This document shows, piece after piece, positions 37,897 to 48,305 of a stretch of DNA of 48,306 bases. Every line of letters begins with the position of its first letter. Within the stretch, counting starts at the first letter, position 1. The notes under the pieces were generated by a model. It searched no databases and was not told where the DNA came from. It worked only from the letters and a program-made list of their open reading frames with translations. A program made the position numbers and the translations under genes. This DNA is from Mycobacterium sp. 852002-51961_SCH5331710 (GTDB lineage Bacteria; Actinomycetota; Actinomycetes; Mycobacteriales; Mycobacteriaceae), in NCBI RefSeq assembly GCF_001665535.1, contig NZ_LZSQ01000077.1, positions 1-48,306 on the forward strand, written 5' to 3'.

Positions 37897-39528
37897 ATGG
37901 ACAGCACGATGCAGGACTTTCCGCTCACCCTGACGACGATCCTGCGACACGGTACGGGGTGGCACTCCGGCCGCAAGGTGATCACCGCCACCGGCGAGGG
38001 GTCGCGCGAGATCAGTTACGGCGAACTCGGCACCCGGGTCGCTCAGTTGGCCCACGGTTTGCGCGGTCTCGGCATCACCGGGGATCAACGCGTCGGCACC
38101 TTCATGTGGAACAACCAGGAACACTTGGAGGCGTACTTCGCCGCGCCGTGCATGGGCGCGGTGCTGCACACGCTCAACATCCGCTTGTCCGGTGAGCAGG
38201 TCGCGTTCATCGCCAACCAGGCCGAGGATTCCGTTGTCCTGGTGGACATGTCGCTCGCGGGGTTGTTCGCGCCGATATTGCCGCAGCTGACGACCGTGCA
38301 CACCGTGGTCGCTGTGAGGGAAGGCGACATCTCCGAACTGGCCGCTGCGGGTGTCGAGGTAATTCGCTACGACGAGCTGATCGCGGGGCAGCCCCTCGAG
38401 TACGACTGGCCCCTTCTCGACGAAAGAAGCGCCGCCGCAATGTGTTACACCAGCGGCACGACCGGCAATCCGAAGGGCGTCGTCTACAGTCACCGCTCCG
38501 CGTTCCTGCACTCGATGGCTGTCTGCAGCGGCAACAGCATCGGGCTGGTCGACGGCGACCGCGTGTTGACCGTCGTCCCCATGTTCCACGCGAACGCGTG
38601 GGGTCAGCCGTATGCAGCCGTGATGGCCGGCGCGGATCTGGTGCTGCCGGACCGGTTTCTGCAGGCGGCTCCGCTGGTCGACATGATCGAGCGGCACCGC
38701 CCGACCATGTCGGCGGCGGTACCGACGATCTGGAACGACGTGCTCAACTACCTACACGCCAATCCGGACCGCGACATCTCCTCGCTGCGCACCGTCTGCT
38801 GCGGCGGATCGGCGGTGCCGTTGGCAATGATGAAGGAGTACCAGGAGCGCTTCGGCGTGGTGATCCGGCAGGGCTGGGGCATGACCGAGACCTCCCCGCT
38901 GGCCGCGATCGCGAACCCGCCGCCGGAGGTGACCGGTGCCGATCACTGGACGTTGCGGGCCACTGCGGGACGCGCGATGTGCGGCGTCGAGATCCGCATC
39001 GTCGACGACGACGGCGCGGTCCTGCCCAGCGACGGGAAAGCAGTGGGCGAGATCGAGATTCGCGGCCCGTGGATCACCGGCTCGTACTACCACAATGCCG
39101 ACCCCTCCAAATTTGACGACGGCTGGCTCCGCACCGGCGACGTCGGCAGGATCGACCCGCAGGGTTTCATCACGCTGACCGACCGCGCCAAGGACGTGAT
39201 CAAGTCCGGCGGCGAATGGATCTCGTCCGTGGAGTTGGAACTGCGGATCATGGACCACCCCGCGGTGTTCGAGGCCGCGGTCGTCGCCGTCCCCGACGAG
39301 CGTTGGCAGGAGCGGCCGTTGGCGGCGGTGGTCGTCGACGGCGACGCCTCGCTCACGCCGGAGGAGCTACGGAATCATCTGGGCGACAACGTGCCCCGGT
39401 TCTGGTTGCCCGAACGCTGGGCCTTCATCGACGAGGTGCCCAAGACCAGCGTCGGCAAGTTCGACAAGAAACTCATCAGGGCGCGGTACGCGGAAGGCGT
39501 TTACGACGTCGTCGAATATCGCGACTGA
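37897..39528 (+). CDS. Fatty-acyl-CoA synthetase (FadD-type)
   Basis: A 543-residue adenylate-forming enzyme that activates a carboxylic acid with ATP and CoA. The P-loop-like motif is [19 protein letters not shown], the adenylate-binding motif [10 protein letters not shown], then [16 protein letters not shown] and the catalytic Lys in [16 protein letters not shown]. Soluble, no signal. ATG 37897 has agggag 7 bp upstream; upstream codons in frame lack a site. It belongs to the medium/long-chain FadD group; the exact fadD number cannot be given. Confidence 0.9.
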   Translation: MDSTMQDFPLTLTTILRHGTGWHSGRKVITATGEGSREISYGELGTRVAQLAHGLRGLGITGDQRVGTFMWNNQEHLEAYFAAPCMGAVLHTLNIRLSGEQVAFIANQAEDSVVLVDMSLAGLFAPILPQLTTVHTVVAVREGDISELAAAGVEVIRYDELIAGQPLEYDWPLLDERSAAAMCYTSGTTGNPKGVVYSHRSAFLHSMAVCSGNSIGLVDGDRVLTVVPMFHANAWGQPYAAVMAGADLVLPDRFLQAAPLVDMIERHRPTMSAAVPTIWNDVLNYLHANPDRDISSLRTVCCGGSAVPLAMMKEYQERFGVVIRQGWGMTETSPLAAIANPPPEVTGADHWTLRATAGRAMCGVEIRIVDDDGAVLPSDGKAVGEIEIRGPWITGSYYHNADPSKFDDGWLRTGDVGRIDPQGFITLTDRAKDVIKSGGEWISSVELELRIMDHPAVFEAAVVAVPDERWQERPLAAVVVDGDASLTPEELRNHLGDNVPRFWLPERWAFIDEVPKTSVGKFDKKLIRARYAEGVYDVVEYRD

Positions 39529-39650
39529 TCGCCGTCACGCGAAGGACCGGCGAACCGGTCCGGTGCGGGTGACGGGTGGTTTACGGTAGCGACGAACGTC
39601 AATCCCGTGGGTGCAGTGCACCGCCGCGGACGAGGAACGGGGATGAAGAC

Positions 39651-40139
39651 ATGCGCCGACCGATCCGATTGATGGCTTCGGCCGCGGCTCTCATGACCGC
39701 GGCGCCCGTCGGACTTCTCACCGGCGCCGGCATCGCGGGGGCTGACACGTTCGTTCCGATGAACCAGGTATCCCGACGCTGCGACTACAGCGAAACCGAC
39801 TACAACGGTCCGACCGGATATGCGCGGGCCACAAACGTCGTGAGCACGAACGGCTCGGATGTGACCGCGAACGTCAACCTCGATGTGGCGATACCCAACA
39901 TGCGCTACGACGTCAGGCTCATCCAGCTTCCGCGCCCGTCGTCGGCCCCTTGCCTCGGCGGGGACCCCGGTGTCGTCATGGCGCCGTTGCAGACCGACGG
40001 CGTCGGGCACGGCTCCGTCAGCCTTCACGACAGTGTCGAGCCGGGTGCGACGGGAGTGTGGGTGTGGATCACCCGTCCCGACCCGTTTTCGCAGAATCCC
40101 GCGGAGTTCTACACCAGCGACATGATCGTCAAGATCTGA
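39651..40139 (+). CDS. Secreted hypothetical protein
   Basis: A 162-residue exported protein with a signal peptide (RRPIRLMASAAALMTAAPVG to about residue 32, AGADTF). The mature domain is beta-rich and has two Cys (SRRCDYSE and SAPCLGGD) that may pair; segments TNVVSTNGSDVTANVNLDV and YDVRLIQLPRPSS. Function unknown; typical of small mycobacterial secreted proteins. Confidence 0.7.
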   Translation: MRRPIRLMASAAALMTAAPVGLLTGAGIAGADTFVPMNQVSRRCDYSETDYNGPTGYARATNVVSTNGSDVTANVNLDVAIPNMRYDVRLIQLPRPSSAPCLGGDPGVVMAPLQTDGVGHGSVSLHDSVEPGATGVWVWITRPDPFSQNPAEFYTSDMIVKI

Positions 40140-40148
40140 CGCGTTCGG

Positions 40149-40895
40149 TCAGGCGTCGACGACGACGGTCAACTCGTCTCCGCGGCGTTCCACCCGCATC
40201 CCGGCGCGCCGCGCCACGGCGGCTACCGCCGCTGCATCCGCCGGTTCGGATCGCGTGCTCGCCAAGATTCGCGCGAGTCGCCCCTTGTGCGCCTTGTTGA
40301 AGTGGGTCACCACACTGCGGCGACCGTCGGATTTCTCGGCCACCACATCGACGCGGACAGCGTCGGGGAGCCGTCCGAGCGCCGCGTACGAACCGGATCG
40401 GAGATCCACGACGAGCTCGTCGGCCGACCACTTGGCGAGGACGGGTTCCAGCAGTGGGCGCCACCGTGTCGCCAGCGTCGGCCGGCCCGGCAGCTTCGAT
40501 GTCGCCGAGAGCCGGTACGCCGGCACCGGATCGTCGGCGCGCAACAGCCCGAACAGCGCCGAGCCGACGGCTAGCCGCGACCGTGCACGGGATGCGGCTG
40601 CGCCGTGCAGCGACCCGACGTCCAAGGCGTCGTAGAGGACACCGGTGTAACGGCCGATCGCGGGCAGCGTCGGTGCGCTGCGCAGCTCGGCGTTGCGATC
40701 GATCTCGGCGTCCTGCGAGGCGGATAGCCCCAAGGCGCGCCGACAGGCGGGCCGATCCGCGGCCAGGTCCACCAGTTCGTCGACGAGTTCGGTGCGCAGT
40801 GGCCCGAGCTCCGGCGAACTGAGCGACTCCAGGCGCAGCGGCGGCCCGTCGCCGCCGACCCGCTTGGTTTCCGAGGGCGGAAGAAGCACGATCAC
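40149..40895 (-). CDS. yaaA: YaaA family (DUF328) peroxide-stress protein
   Basis: A 248-residue protein with the family opening MIVLLPPSETK, the internal TLPAIGRYTGVLYDALDV, and the C-terminal VVTHFNKAHKGRLARIL. In E. coli YaaA limits intracellular iron and DNA damage during peroxide stress and binds DNA. Length and motif order are normal. ATG 40895. Monocistronic. Confidence 0.88.
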   Translation of the reverse strand: MIVLLPPSETKRVGGDGPPLRLESLSSPELGPLRTELVDELVDLAADRPACRRALGLSASQDAEIDRNAELRSAPTLPAIGRYTGVLYDALDVGSLHGAAASRARSRLAVGSALFGLLRADDPVPAYRLSATSKLPGRPTLATRWRPLLEPVLAKWSADELVVDLRSGSYAALGRLPDAVRVDVVAEKSDGRRSVVTHFNKAHKGRLARILASTRSEPADAAAVAAVARRAGMRVERRGDELTVVVDA

Positions 40896-40926
40896 GCCGC
40901 AGAGGTTATCCGGGCGCGGGCCGCGC

Positions 40927-41601
40927 TCAGGCCGGAGGCAGCGGTGCCGGCGGCGGCGGCGGTGCGAACGGATCGGCCGGCGGCGGGGCAGGAGCCGGAG
41001 GCGGCGGCGGCGCGAACGGATCGGCCGGTGGCGGGGCAGGAGCCGGAGGCGGCGGCGCGAACGGATCCGCCGGCGGGGGCGGCGGCGCGAACGGATCGGC
41101 CGGGGCGGCGGGCTCGTGGCCGGCCATCATCACGACCGGCGCGGCCGGCGCACCGGGAGCCATGGGCTGCTCGGGCGGCACCGGCAGGAACATGTGCTTG
41201 GTGAACTGGCCCTGGTAGGCGCCACCGCCGCCGACCTTCACGCCGCCGCCCTCACCGGACGAGACGGGCGTGCCGTCGGGCAGTGTGGCCGCGGTGTGGC
41301 CGCTGTTCCAGCCGACCACCAGCGCACCCGGCTGGGTGCCGTACTGGAACCCGCGCTCGAGCAGGGCGTTCTCGATGTTTCCCGTGTTGAACCGGTCGCC
41401 GTAGACGGGCCGACCGGTGGCTGCATTCGTCACCCAAGACACCAGGCCCGAGCAGTCCGTACCGGCCGGCGAGTCGCCGCCGGAGACGTACGGCGTGCCG
41501 GACACCTGGTTTACAAGCGTCAAAAGCGTGGCAATAGCAAACATGCGGTCGGACGCTACAAGCGTCGCGGCAATGCCGCCAAATTCTGTGACAGCGTTCA
41601 C
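40927..41601 (-). CDS. NlpC/P60-like peptidoglycan hydrolase with Pro-rich repeat tail
   Basis: A 224-residue protein. The catalytic-like domain (20-135) has GTPYVSGGDSPAGTDCSGLV with the Cys nucleophile and GWNSGHTAATLPDG with the His, the pattern of mycobacterial NlpC/P60-like endopeptidases. The tail (about 165-224) holds four PADPFAPPPPP repeats, probably a cell-wall-spanning or exposed segment. The N-terminal segment VASDRMFAIATLLTLV could be a signal, but it is short. GTG 41601 or ATG 41544 are both possible starts. Confidence 0.7.
   Translation of the reverse strand: MNAVTEFGGIAATLVASDRMFAIATLLTLVNQVSGTPYVSGGDSPAGTDCSGLVSWVTNAATGRPVYGDRFNTGNIENALLERGFQYGTQPGALVVGWNSGHTAATLPDGTPVSSGEGGGVKVGGGGAYQGQFTKHMFLPVPPEQPMAPGAPAAPVVMMAGHEPAAPADPFAPPPPPADPFAPPPPAPAPPPADPFAPPPPPAPAPPPADPFAPPPPPAPLPPA
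40964..41103. repeat. Tandem Pro-rich coding repeats
   Basis: gcgaacggatcSgccgg recurs at 40964, 41012, 41057 and 41087, at periods of 48, 45 and 30 bp. It encodes the PADPFAPPPPP units of the NlpC/P60-like protein. Copy number is likely to vary between strains. Confidence 0.75.
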
Positions 41602-41797
41602 AGCCTGCAGTTTCTATAGCGTACTTCACGAATAGCATTGCAGAATCTTGCTTTTCAAGCTAATTCAGCAACGTCGATTACCACTGGCCAATTCGCTGAC
41701 GCGGCAATCGAATTGCCGCAGCGCGGCCCGATCAAGATCTGAAATCCTTTGTAACCCCGCTTATCCCGGCGACCAGTGGCGACGAAGCGGGTACGGT

Positions 41798-42955
41798 TCA
41801 GCCGACCGCCAGCAGCAACGGGACCGTCTGTTCAGCGAAGGTGAGCGAGCCATGCTGCCCGACCAGTGACGATTCCATTGGTTCGACGGTGCGCCGGACG
41901 ATCGCCGCAGAACCGCGGGCGGCGGCGACGACGTCGCCGATCCTGGGCCGCACGTCGTCGCTGACCTGCGGCCCGAACCAGCCGGCGTCGATGGCTTCGT
42001 CGCGCGAGAGCACCCATGCCCGCTCGCCCAGCGTCGCCCGCCAGGCGGCGAGGACGTCGTCGCGTGAGCCGTCCTCTATATAGAGGTGTCGAGCCCGCGC
42101 CTCGCCGCCGATCGCCTGCACCCCTTGTTGGAGTGCGGGCGCGGCATCGACGTCGACCGTTTCGGCATCGATGACCTCGACCATGCCGTGGTCGGCCACC
42201 ACGGCCAACAGACCGCCGGGCGGAAGGGCCTCGGTCACCGACTCGATCAGGGTGTCGATCTGCCGCAACTGCAAGCGCCATTGAGGGGATCCGGGGCCGT
42301 ATATATGTCCCAGCATGTCGAGATCGGCGTGGTAGCCGTAACAGAAACCGCGGTCGGACACCGTGGCTCGTACGGCGGCGGCGAGGTCACCGAGCGCATG
42401 GACGCCGACGAAGCGCCCGCCGCGCAGCACGGCGCGGGTCAGGCCAGAGCCGGTGAACTGGGCGCCGGAGATGACGCTGACGGCGACACCCGCCGAGGTC
42501 GCCCGCTCGAACGCGGTCGGGATGGGCTGCATCTGTTCGGGCACGACCGTGTTGCGAAGGTCCTGGCCCCAAGGGTGTGGCCGCCACCGTAGGGCGTTGA
42601 TGACACCGGCGTCCGGTACCCGAAAGGAGTAGCCGACGAACCCGTGCTCACCGGAGTGACGGCCGGTGCCGACGGCCGCCAGACCCGCGGCGGTGGTCGA
42701 CGGAAAACCCACGGTCAGGGCCCGACCGCGCAGCGAGGCCATCGCGGGCGCATCGGCGGCGTGGCGGTCGAGAAGGTCGGCGCCCAGCCCGTCGATCAGC
42801 AGCACGCAGGCCCCGGCCAGGTCATCGGGGAGTCCGAGGGTGTTGTGGAAGCCGTCCGCGCCCATCGCCGCCAGGACCGACGGCACGACGTCGGCGAGGT
42901 GGGGCAACGCGGGATCCGGTCTGGGCAGGTCCACGAGCCGAGCCTGCCACACCAT
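41798..42955 (-). CDS. Alkaline-phosphatase-superfamily phosphodiesterase/pyrophosphatase
   Basis: A 385-residue protein. The metal-binding start LLIDGLGADLLDRHAADAPA and nucleophile region GFPSTTAAGLAAVGTG match nucleotide pyrophosphatase/phosphodiesterase proteins; later metal ligands are in YGYHADLDMLGHIYGPGS and VVADHGMVEV. No signal peptide is evident. ATG 42955 abuts a purine-rich stretch (ggggag); GTG 42952 is an alternative. Divergent from the large regulator gene. Confidence 0.8.
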   Translation of the reverse strand: MVWQARLVDLPRPDPALPHLADVVPSVLAAMGADGFHNTLGLPDDLAGACVLLIDGLGADLLDRHAADAPAMASLRGRALTVGFPSTTAAGLAAVGTGRHSGEHGFVGYSFRVPDAGVINALRWRPHPWGQDLRNTVVPEQMQPIPTAFERATSAGVAVSVISGAQFTGSGLTRAVLRGGRFVGVHALGDLAAAVRATVSDRGFCYGYHADLDMLGHIYGPGSPQWRLQLRQIDTLIESVTEALPPGGLLAVVADHGMVEVIDAETVDVDAAPALQQGVQAIGGEARARHLYIEDGSRDDVLAAWRATLGERAWVLSRDEAIDAGWFGPQVSDDVRPRIGDVVAAARGSAAIVRRTVEPMESSLVGQHGSLTFAEQTVPLLLAVG

Positions 42956-43019
42956 CTCCCCGGTTTCATTGACAGCGCAAAGATCCAGGTCAGCGGGTCC
43001 TTTACCGGTTCTTGACCGC

Positions 43020-46000
43020 ATGTTGAATCGGCCCTCAGACGATCGCAATGTGATTACGCTCCAAGAGGTGGAACTGGGGGTTCTGGGACCTCTCCAGGTC
43101 CGGCAGTACGGGCTGCCGGTCGCCATTCCCGGTGCCAAGCCCCGGGCCATTCTCACGATGCTCGGACTACACGGCGGTTCGGTCGTATCCGCCGACGCCC
43201 TCGTCGCGTTGCTGTGGGGGGACGAACCGCCGCGGACTGCGACCAAGGCCTTGCAGACCCACATCTCGTCGCTGCGCCGCGCGCTGGGTGACGGATTCGT
43301 GCTGACCGAGGGCACGGGGTGGACGCTGAGCACCACCGAGATCGACGCCGTCCACTACAAGACGGCGGCGAAGCTCGGACGTAAGGCCCTCACGGCCGGT
43401 GACCCGACTCGCGCGGTGGCCTTGTTCGATCAAGCGCTCGCGTTGTGGCGCGGCCTGCCCGAACTTCCTGACAGCGCGCGCGGTTCGTCGGAGAAGACTC
43501 GGTGGCTCGAAGGTCACGCCGCCCTGGTGGAGGACCGGGCCGACGCGCTTCTTGCGACGGGTCGAGCCGCGGAGATCGTGGGGGAGCTGGAGTCGGCGAT
43601 AGCGGAAGCTCCCTTGCGAGAACGCCGTTGGGGTCATCTGATGCTCGCTCTCTACCGGGCCGGCCGGCAGGGCGAGGCTTTGGGCGCATACAAGAGGGCG
43701 CGGTCGCTGCTGGCCGAGGAGTTGGGAGTCGACCCCGGACCGGAGCTGCGGCGACTGGAGGCGGCAATCGTCGCGCAGGATGCCTCGTTGGAAGTGCCTC
43801 AGTCACAGCAGCTTTCGACAGTCACGCGTGCGGTCACCTTCCTGCTCACCGATATCGAGGGGTCGACGGCGGCGTGGGAGGCCGACGCCGACGCGATGGC
43901 AGTGGCGCTGGCCCGCCACGACGAGATCGTCGAGCAGGTCGTCACGTCGCGCGGCGGACGGCTCATCAAGACGCGCGGTGAAGGGGACGCGACGTTCTCG
44001 GTGTTCGACCGCCCATCGGCGGCCGCAGCGGCGGCTATCGAATTGCAGGAAGCGATCGGTCACGAGGCGTGGCAGCTCGCGGACCCGATGCGGATCCGCG
44101 TGGCGCTTCACACCGGTGAGGTCGAGTTCCGCGACGGGGACTACTTCGGCAGAGCCGTCAACCGCGCCGCCCGGCTGCGGTCCCTGGCCGCCGGAGGCCA
44201 GATCCTCTGCTCCGGTGCGACCGCCGAGCTCGTCATCGACTCGATTCCGGACGACGTCGTACTCGCCGACCTCGGTACGCGCCGGCTACGCAACCTCCCT
44301 CGCCCGGAGCATGTGTTCGAGCTCCGGTTGGAGAGCGTGTCCGCTTCCGCTCTGGCCACCGCCGAGGCTCCGATGGAGCGGCCCGCGCTGCCGGCGGTTC
44401 TCGTCGGCCCGGGGCCGTTCGTCGGCCGCGGTCGCGAGCTGGAGCGACTCGTGGCGGCGTGGCAGTCGACCTTGGCCGCCGGCACGCGTGCTGTGCTCAT
44501 CGCCGGTGAACCGGGCGTAGGCAAGACGCGGCTAGCCGGGGAATGGTCACGCAACGCCTACGACCAGGGCGCCGTCGTTCTGTACGGCCGATGCGACGAA
44601 GATCTCGGCGCGCCGTATCAGCCCTTCGCCGAGGCGTTGCCTGCGTTCGTCTCCTGTGTCGACTCGAACCGCCTGCGCAACGTAAGGGGCATCGAGGCGC
44701 TGTTACCGCTGATTCCGGGGCTGGCGGACAAGCTGCCCGATGTGGCCGCTCCTCCGCGCGCGGATCCGGACACCGAGCGTTACGCGCTGTTCGACGCCGT
44801 GGTCGCCCTGTTGGGTACCGCGTCCGCAACGGCGCCCGTCGTGCTGATCCTCGACGACCTTCACTGGGCGGCCAAACCGACGCTGTTGCTTCTGCGGCAC
44901 CTGCTGCGCTTCGGTGAAGAAGCCCGCGTGCAGATCGTCGGTACCTACCGCAGCACCGATCTGGACCGCTCGCACCCGCTGGCGGCGATGCTGGCAGACC
45001 TTCATCGCGACGGCACCGCCACTCGGTTGCAACTATCCGGACTCGACGAGGGTGACGTCACCGCCTATGTCGCCGAAGCCGGTTACGACGACGAGGAATT
45101 GGGGCGGGCGCTGGCGACGGTGACCGGCGGTAACCCGTTCTTCCTCATCGAAGCGCTGCGGCACGTGGAGGAAAGCGGCGGCCGTTGGGACCCGAGCACG
45201 CTGCCGCAGGGTGTTCGAGAAGCGGTTAGTCGCAGGCTCTCCCGATTGAGTGCCGAGACGAACAAGGCGCTCGCGGCGGCGGCGGTGGTCGGGAGCCGGT
45301 TTGCAGTGACGCTCGTCGAGCAGGTGGTCGGCGAAGACCTCGTCGACGCGTTCGATGAGGCCGGCAAGGCGGGCATCGTCATCGAAGAGCCCGGCGGCCG
45401 TTACCGTTTCAATCACGCCTTGGTGCGCCAGTCGTTGCTCGCCGAGCTTCCGTCCGTGCGGCGCATGCGGTTGCATCAGCGCATCGCGGGAACGCTCGAA
45501 GCTGAGGCGGGCTCCGACGATGAGCTGTTGGCCGAATTGGCCTACCACTACTTCGAATGTGCGTGGGCCGGAAACGCGGCCAAGGCGGTCGAGTACTGCC
45601 GGCGTGCGGCAGATCAAGCGATGTCGCGGGTGGCTTACGAAGGCGCGGCCGAGTTGTATGACCGAGCGCTCCATGCGCTCGAGGAGTTGGACGAGGAGCT
45701 TTCGGACCGCGATGAGCTGCAAGCCGAGTTGTTGATCGCCCATTGCGAGGCCTTACTGGCTGCGGGTGATGTCACATCGGCGAAGCATGCGGTGGCCCAA
45801 TTACGGCAAGTCGCTGTCGATTCGGGACGACTGGGGGCCTGGGGTGTGTGCTTCGACGGTGAGCTCTCGATGCTCACCGATCCCGAGCGACTGGATGAGA
45901 TCGAAACGGCGGTGAGTGTGGCCGCCGAGCAACTGGCCGCGCTCGCGGACGCGGCGGGGGAGGCCAAAGCGCACACGATCCGCGCGGGATGCCTCGCCCG

Positions 46001-48305
46001 CCTCGGCCGAATCGGTGACTGCGAAACAGCTTTGGACCAGGCGTTGACGGCGGCACGGCGGGCGCATGAGCACAGCCGGGTGAACGCGGTGCTCGCGGGG
46101 GCGCCGTTGGCGGCACTGTGGGGGCCCAATCCCGTTCCGCGCGCGGGCGGGCGATGTCTGGATGTGGTGCGGCTGCTGCGCATCACGACGGGGTCACCAT
46201 TGGTGGAGGCGACGTCGACACGGTGCCAGGCTGTACTGGATGCGTTCCGGGGCCGAGCCGCCGAGGGGCGGCGGTTGATCGAGTCGGCCAGACGGACGTT
46301 GACCGAACTCGGCCTACGCCACGCGTTACTGGAGGTGGATCAGTTCGCCGGCATCATCGAGTTGGTCTCCGATGATGCGGCGGCCGCCGAACCGTATCTG
46401 CGCCGGGCTTACGAGGGTTTCCGTCGTATGGGCCTCGACACCGACACCGCGGACACGGCAGCGTTGTTGGCGAGGACCCGCCTTGCGTTGGGGCGCTACG
46501 CCGAGGCGGACGAATTGTGCTCGGTGAGCGAGCGTCTCGCTGGTCACGGGTCGAAGGCGTCGATCGCGTGGCGGTCGGTCAGGGCGCAGCTGCTGGCGCG
46601 GGCAGGTGATCACGATCGGGCCAAGGAGGTCGCGGAAGAGGCGGTCAGCCGGGCTGCGGTGACCGATGCTCTAGTTGATCACGGTGATGCCTGCCTGGCG
46701 TTGGCGACGGTGTTGCGTATCGCTGGCAACAACGCGGGCATGCGCGCTGCGGCCGAGCAGGCGGTCGCGCTGTATGAACGCAAAGGGGCTGCGGCGCTCA
46801 CCGAGAAAGCTCGGAAGGTTCTGGGCTCCCACGACGTGCCCAGGCCGAACCAAGTCGAGCGACCTGCCGCCGAGTTGACGAATAGATGCGTCGAAGTAGG
46901 GCAGCGGATAGTCAACGCAATACAACGTAAGGCTTGGGACGAGTTCGAGAGCCTCTTCGTCCCAGGAACTGCGGTCGAGAGTCGACGACGAATCGTCGGC
47001 TTCACCCTGGACGATTTGCCGGGCGGCGACTGGGTGCACAACAGCAGGCGCATCTTCGAGGCGAGCGGCAACGTTCGGGTTACTCAATCGGTGATCGCGG
47101 TACGAGGCGAACGCTTGGCGCTCTCTCGATTGTTCGTGGGCAGCACAGACGTGAGTCCCGGTGCGCCACAGGACGAGTTCCTGCAGATCTACGGAATCGA
47201 CGACTCTGACCGAGTGTCGCTGCAAGTGTGGTTCGACGCCGACGATATGGATGCTGCCCTCGCGGAGTTGGATGTCATACATGCCCGCACTGGGACTGGT
47301 GACGAACGGACGCCGCTCCAGAATGCCGCTAGTCGAGCCGATGGTCGCTTCAATGCAGTATGCGCACGCAAGCAGTGGGATCAGTTTGGTTCCTTGATAG
47401 CCGAAGACGTCCGGGTCGAAGACCGGCGCAGAGGGCTTCACACAGAATTTCGCGGGCGCGCGAAGTTGCTCGCCGAATCGCAGACGATCGGCGACTTGGG
47501 CACCGAAAGTGTCACTACACAGGTACTTGCTGTTCGGGGAGAACGTCTTGCGCTCCTTCGCGCACTGTTTCTTGGGCAGGACACTCGTCCCGACGGATTT
47601 CGCACCGAAATGCTACGTGTCGTCGAACTCGACGCCCACGAACGCATTCTCGCGATAGTCGTGTTCGAGGCTGATGACCTCGCCGCTGCAATAGCGGAAC
47701 TCGACTCGCGGTACGCAGCCGGCGAGGCGGAGCCGTTCGCCCAAACCTGGTCGACGGTCACCGAGCTCACTGCCGCTTTCAACCGCAACGACTTCAGTGC
47801 GGTGAACTGTCCCAGCAGCGACCACCGCCGGCTGACGCGTTATGCACCAGGGGATCTCACAGCCGCTACCCTCACCCAACGAGAGTTCACGCCGGATCTC
47901 AGAACGTACATCGAGGTGGTGCACCGGGTCAGCGATCGCGGCGCCGTCATCACCAATCGCTCCCACGGAGTCGCCCAAGAGGGGTTCGAAGCCGAGTGGC
48001 GAGTGATCAATATCTTGCTGCTCGATGGCGGCAAGCTGCAGCGGTACGAGCTCTTCGACGAAACCGATGTCGAGGCGGCACTGACGCGGTTCGACCAACT
48101 CAGTTCTCCGGCAACCCGACTAGCGAATGCCGCGAGTCGTGCGCACCAGCGGATGCAAGAGTGCTTCGCGAATCACGATTGGGACGCTGCTGGCGACCTG
48201 ATCGCCGAGGACATAATCGTCGATGATCGTCGCCAGGTGGTGAACACCGAAGTCCGCCGGGGCCGAGAGGCGGCCCTCGCAAGCATGCGGGCGGGCGCGG
48301 GGTAA
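43020..48305 (+). CDS. Giant SARP-nucleotide cyclase-AAA-TPR regulator with SnoaL-like repeats (3' end at contig edge)
   Basis: About 1761 residues. Domains in order: SARP-type DNA-binding winged helix and BTAD (about 17-255, VELGVLGPLQV); class III cyclase (about 270-435) with FLLTDIEGST, KTRGEGDATF and YFGRAVNRAAR; AAA ATPase with Walker A AGEPGVGKTRL (about 496) and Walker B VVLILDDLHWA; TPR-like helices (about 855-1275); then SnoaL/NTF2-like repeats (about 1288-1761), each containing a block like LAVRGERLAL. The last repeat stops in MRAGAG at a TAA two bases from the contig end, well short of repeat length, so the 3' end is unreliable. GTG 43050 or 43068 may be the true start. Base composition becomes less GC-rich from about 46,880. 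Confidence 0.8.
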   Translation: MLNRPSDDRNVITLQEVELGVLGPLQVRQYGLPVAIPGAKPRAILTMLGLHGGSVVSADALVALLWGDEPPRTATKALQTHISSLRRALGDGFVLTEGTGWTLSTTEIDAVHYKTAAKLGRKALTAGDPTRAVALFDQALALWRGLPELPDSARGSSEKTRWLEGHAALVEDRADALLATGRAAEIVGELESAIAEAPLRERRWGHLMLALYRAGRQGEALGAYKRARSLLAEELGVDPGPELRRLEAAIVAQDASLEVPQSQQLSTVTRAVTFLLTDIEGSTAAWEADADAMAVALARHDEIVEQVVTSRGGRLIKTRGEGDATFSVFDRPSAAAAAAIELQEAIGHEAWQLADPMRIRVALHTGEVEFRDGDYFGRAVNRAARLRSLAAGGQILCSGATAELVIDSIPDDVVLADLGTRRLRNLPRPEHVFELRLESVSASALATAEAPMERPALPAVLVGPGPFVGRGRELERLVAAWQSTLAAGTRAVLIAGEPGVGKTRLAGEWSRNAYDQGAVVLYGRCDEDLGAPYQPFAEALPAFVSCVDSNRLRNVRGIEALLPLIPGLADKLPDVAAPPRADPDTERYALFDAVVALLGTASATAPVVLILDDLHWAAKPTLLLLRHLLRFGEEARVQIVGTYRSTDLDRSHPLAAMLADLHRDGTATRLQLSGLDEGDVTAYVAEAGYDDEELGRALATVTGGNPFFLIEALRHVEESGGRWDPSTLPQGVREAVSRRLSRLSAETNKALAAAAVVGSRFAVTLVEQVVGEDLVDAFDEAGKAGIVIEEPGGRYRFNHALVRQSLLAELPSVRRMRLHQRIAGTLEAEAGSDDELLAELAYHYFECAWAGNAAKAVEYCRRAADQAMSRVAYEGAAELYDRALHALEELDEELSDRDELQAELLIAHCEALLAAGDVTSAKHAVAQLRQVAVDSGRLGAWGVCFDGELSMLTDPERLDEIETAVSVAAEQLAALADAAGEAKAHTIRAGCLARLGRIGDCETALDQALTAARRAHEHSRVNAVLAGAPLAALWGPNPVPRAGGRCLDVVRLLRITTGSPLVEATSTRCQAVLDAFRGRAAEGRRLIESARRTLTELGLRHALLEVDQFAGIIELVSDDAAAAEPYLRRAYEGFRRMGLDTDTADTAALLARTRLALGRYAEADELCSVSERLAGHGSKASIAWRSVRAQLLARAGDHDRAKEVAEEAVSRAAVTDALVDHGDACLALATVLRIAGNNAGMRAAAEQAVALYERKGAAALTEKARKVLGSHDVPRPNQVERPAAELTNRCVEVGQRIVNAIQRKAWDEFESLFVPGTAVESRRRIVGFTLDDLPGGDWVHNSRRIFEASGNVRVTQSVIAVRGERLALSRLFVGSTDVSPGAPQDEFLQIYGIDDSDRVSLQVWFDADDMDAALAELDVIHARTGTGDERTPLQNAASRADGRFNAVCARKQWDQFGSLIAEDVRVEDRRRGLHTEFRGRAKLLAESQTIGDLGTESVTTQVLAVRGERLALLRALFLGQDTRPDGFRTEMLRVVELDAHERILAIVVFEADDLAAAIAELDSRYAAGEAEPFAQTWSTVTELTAAFNRNDFSAVNCPSSDHRRLTRYAPGDLTAATLTQREFTPDLRTYIEVVHRVSDRGAVITNRSHGVAQEGFEAEWRVINILLLDGGKLQRYELFDETDVEAALTRFDQLSSPATRLANAASRAHQRMQECFANHDWDAAGDLIAEDIIVDDRRQVVNTEVRRGREAALASMRAGAG

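Noticed and set aside
40964..41103. CRISPR-like spacing of repeats
   Set aside because: Repeats are in frame, encode PADPFAPPPPP, have irregular periods and no cas genes nearby.
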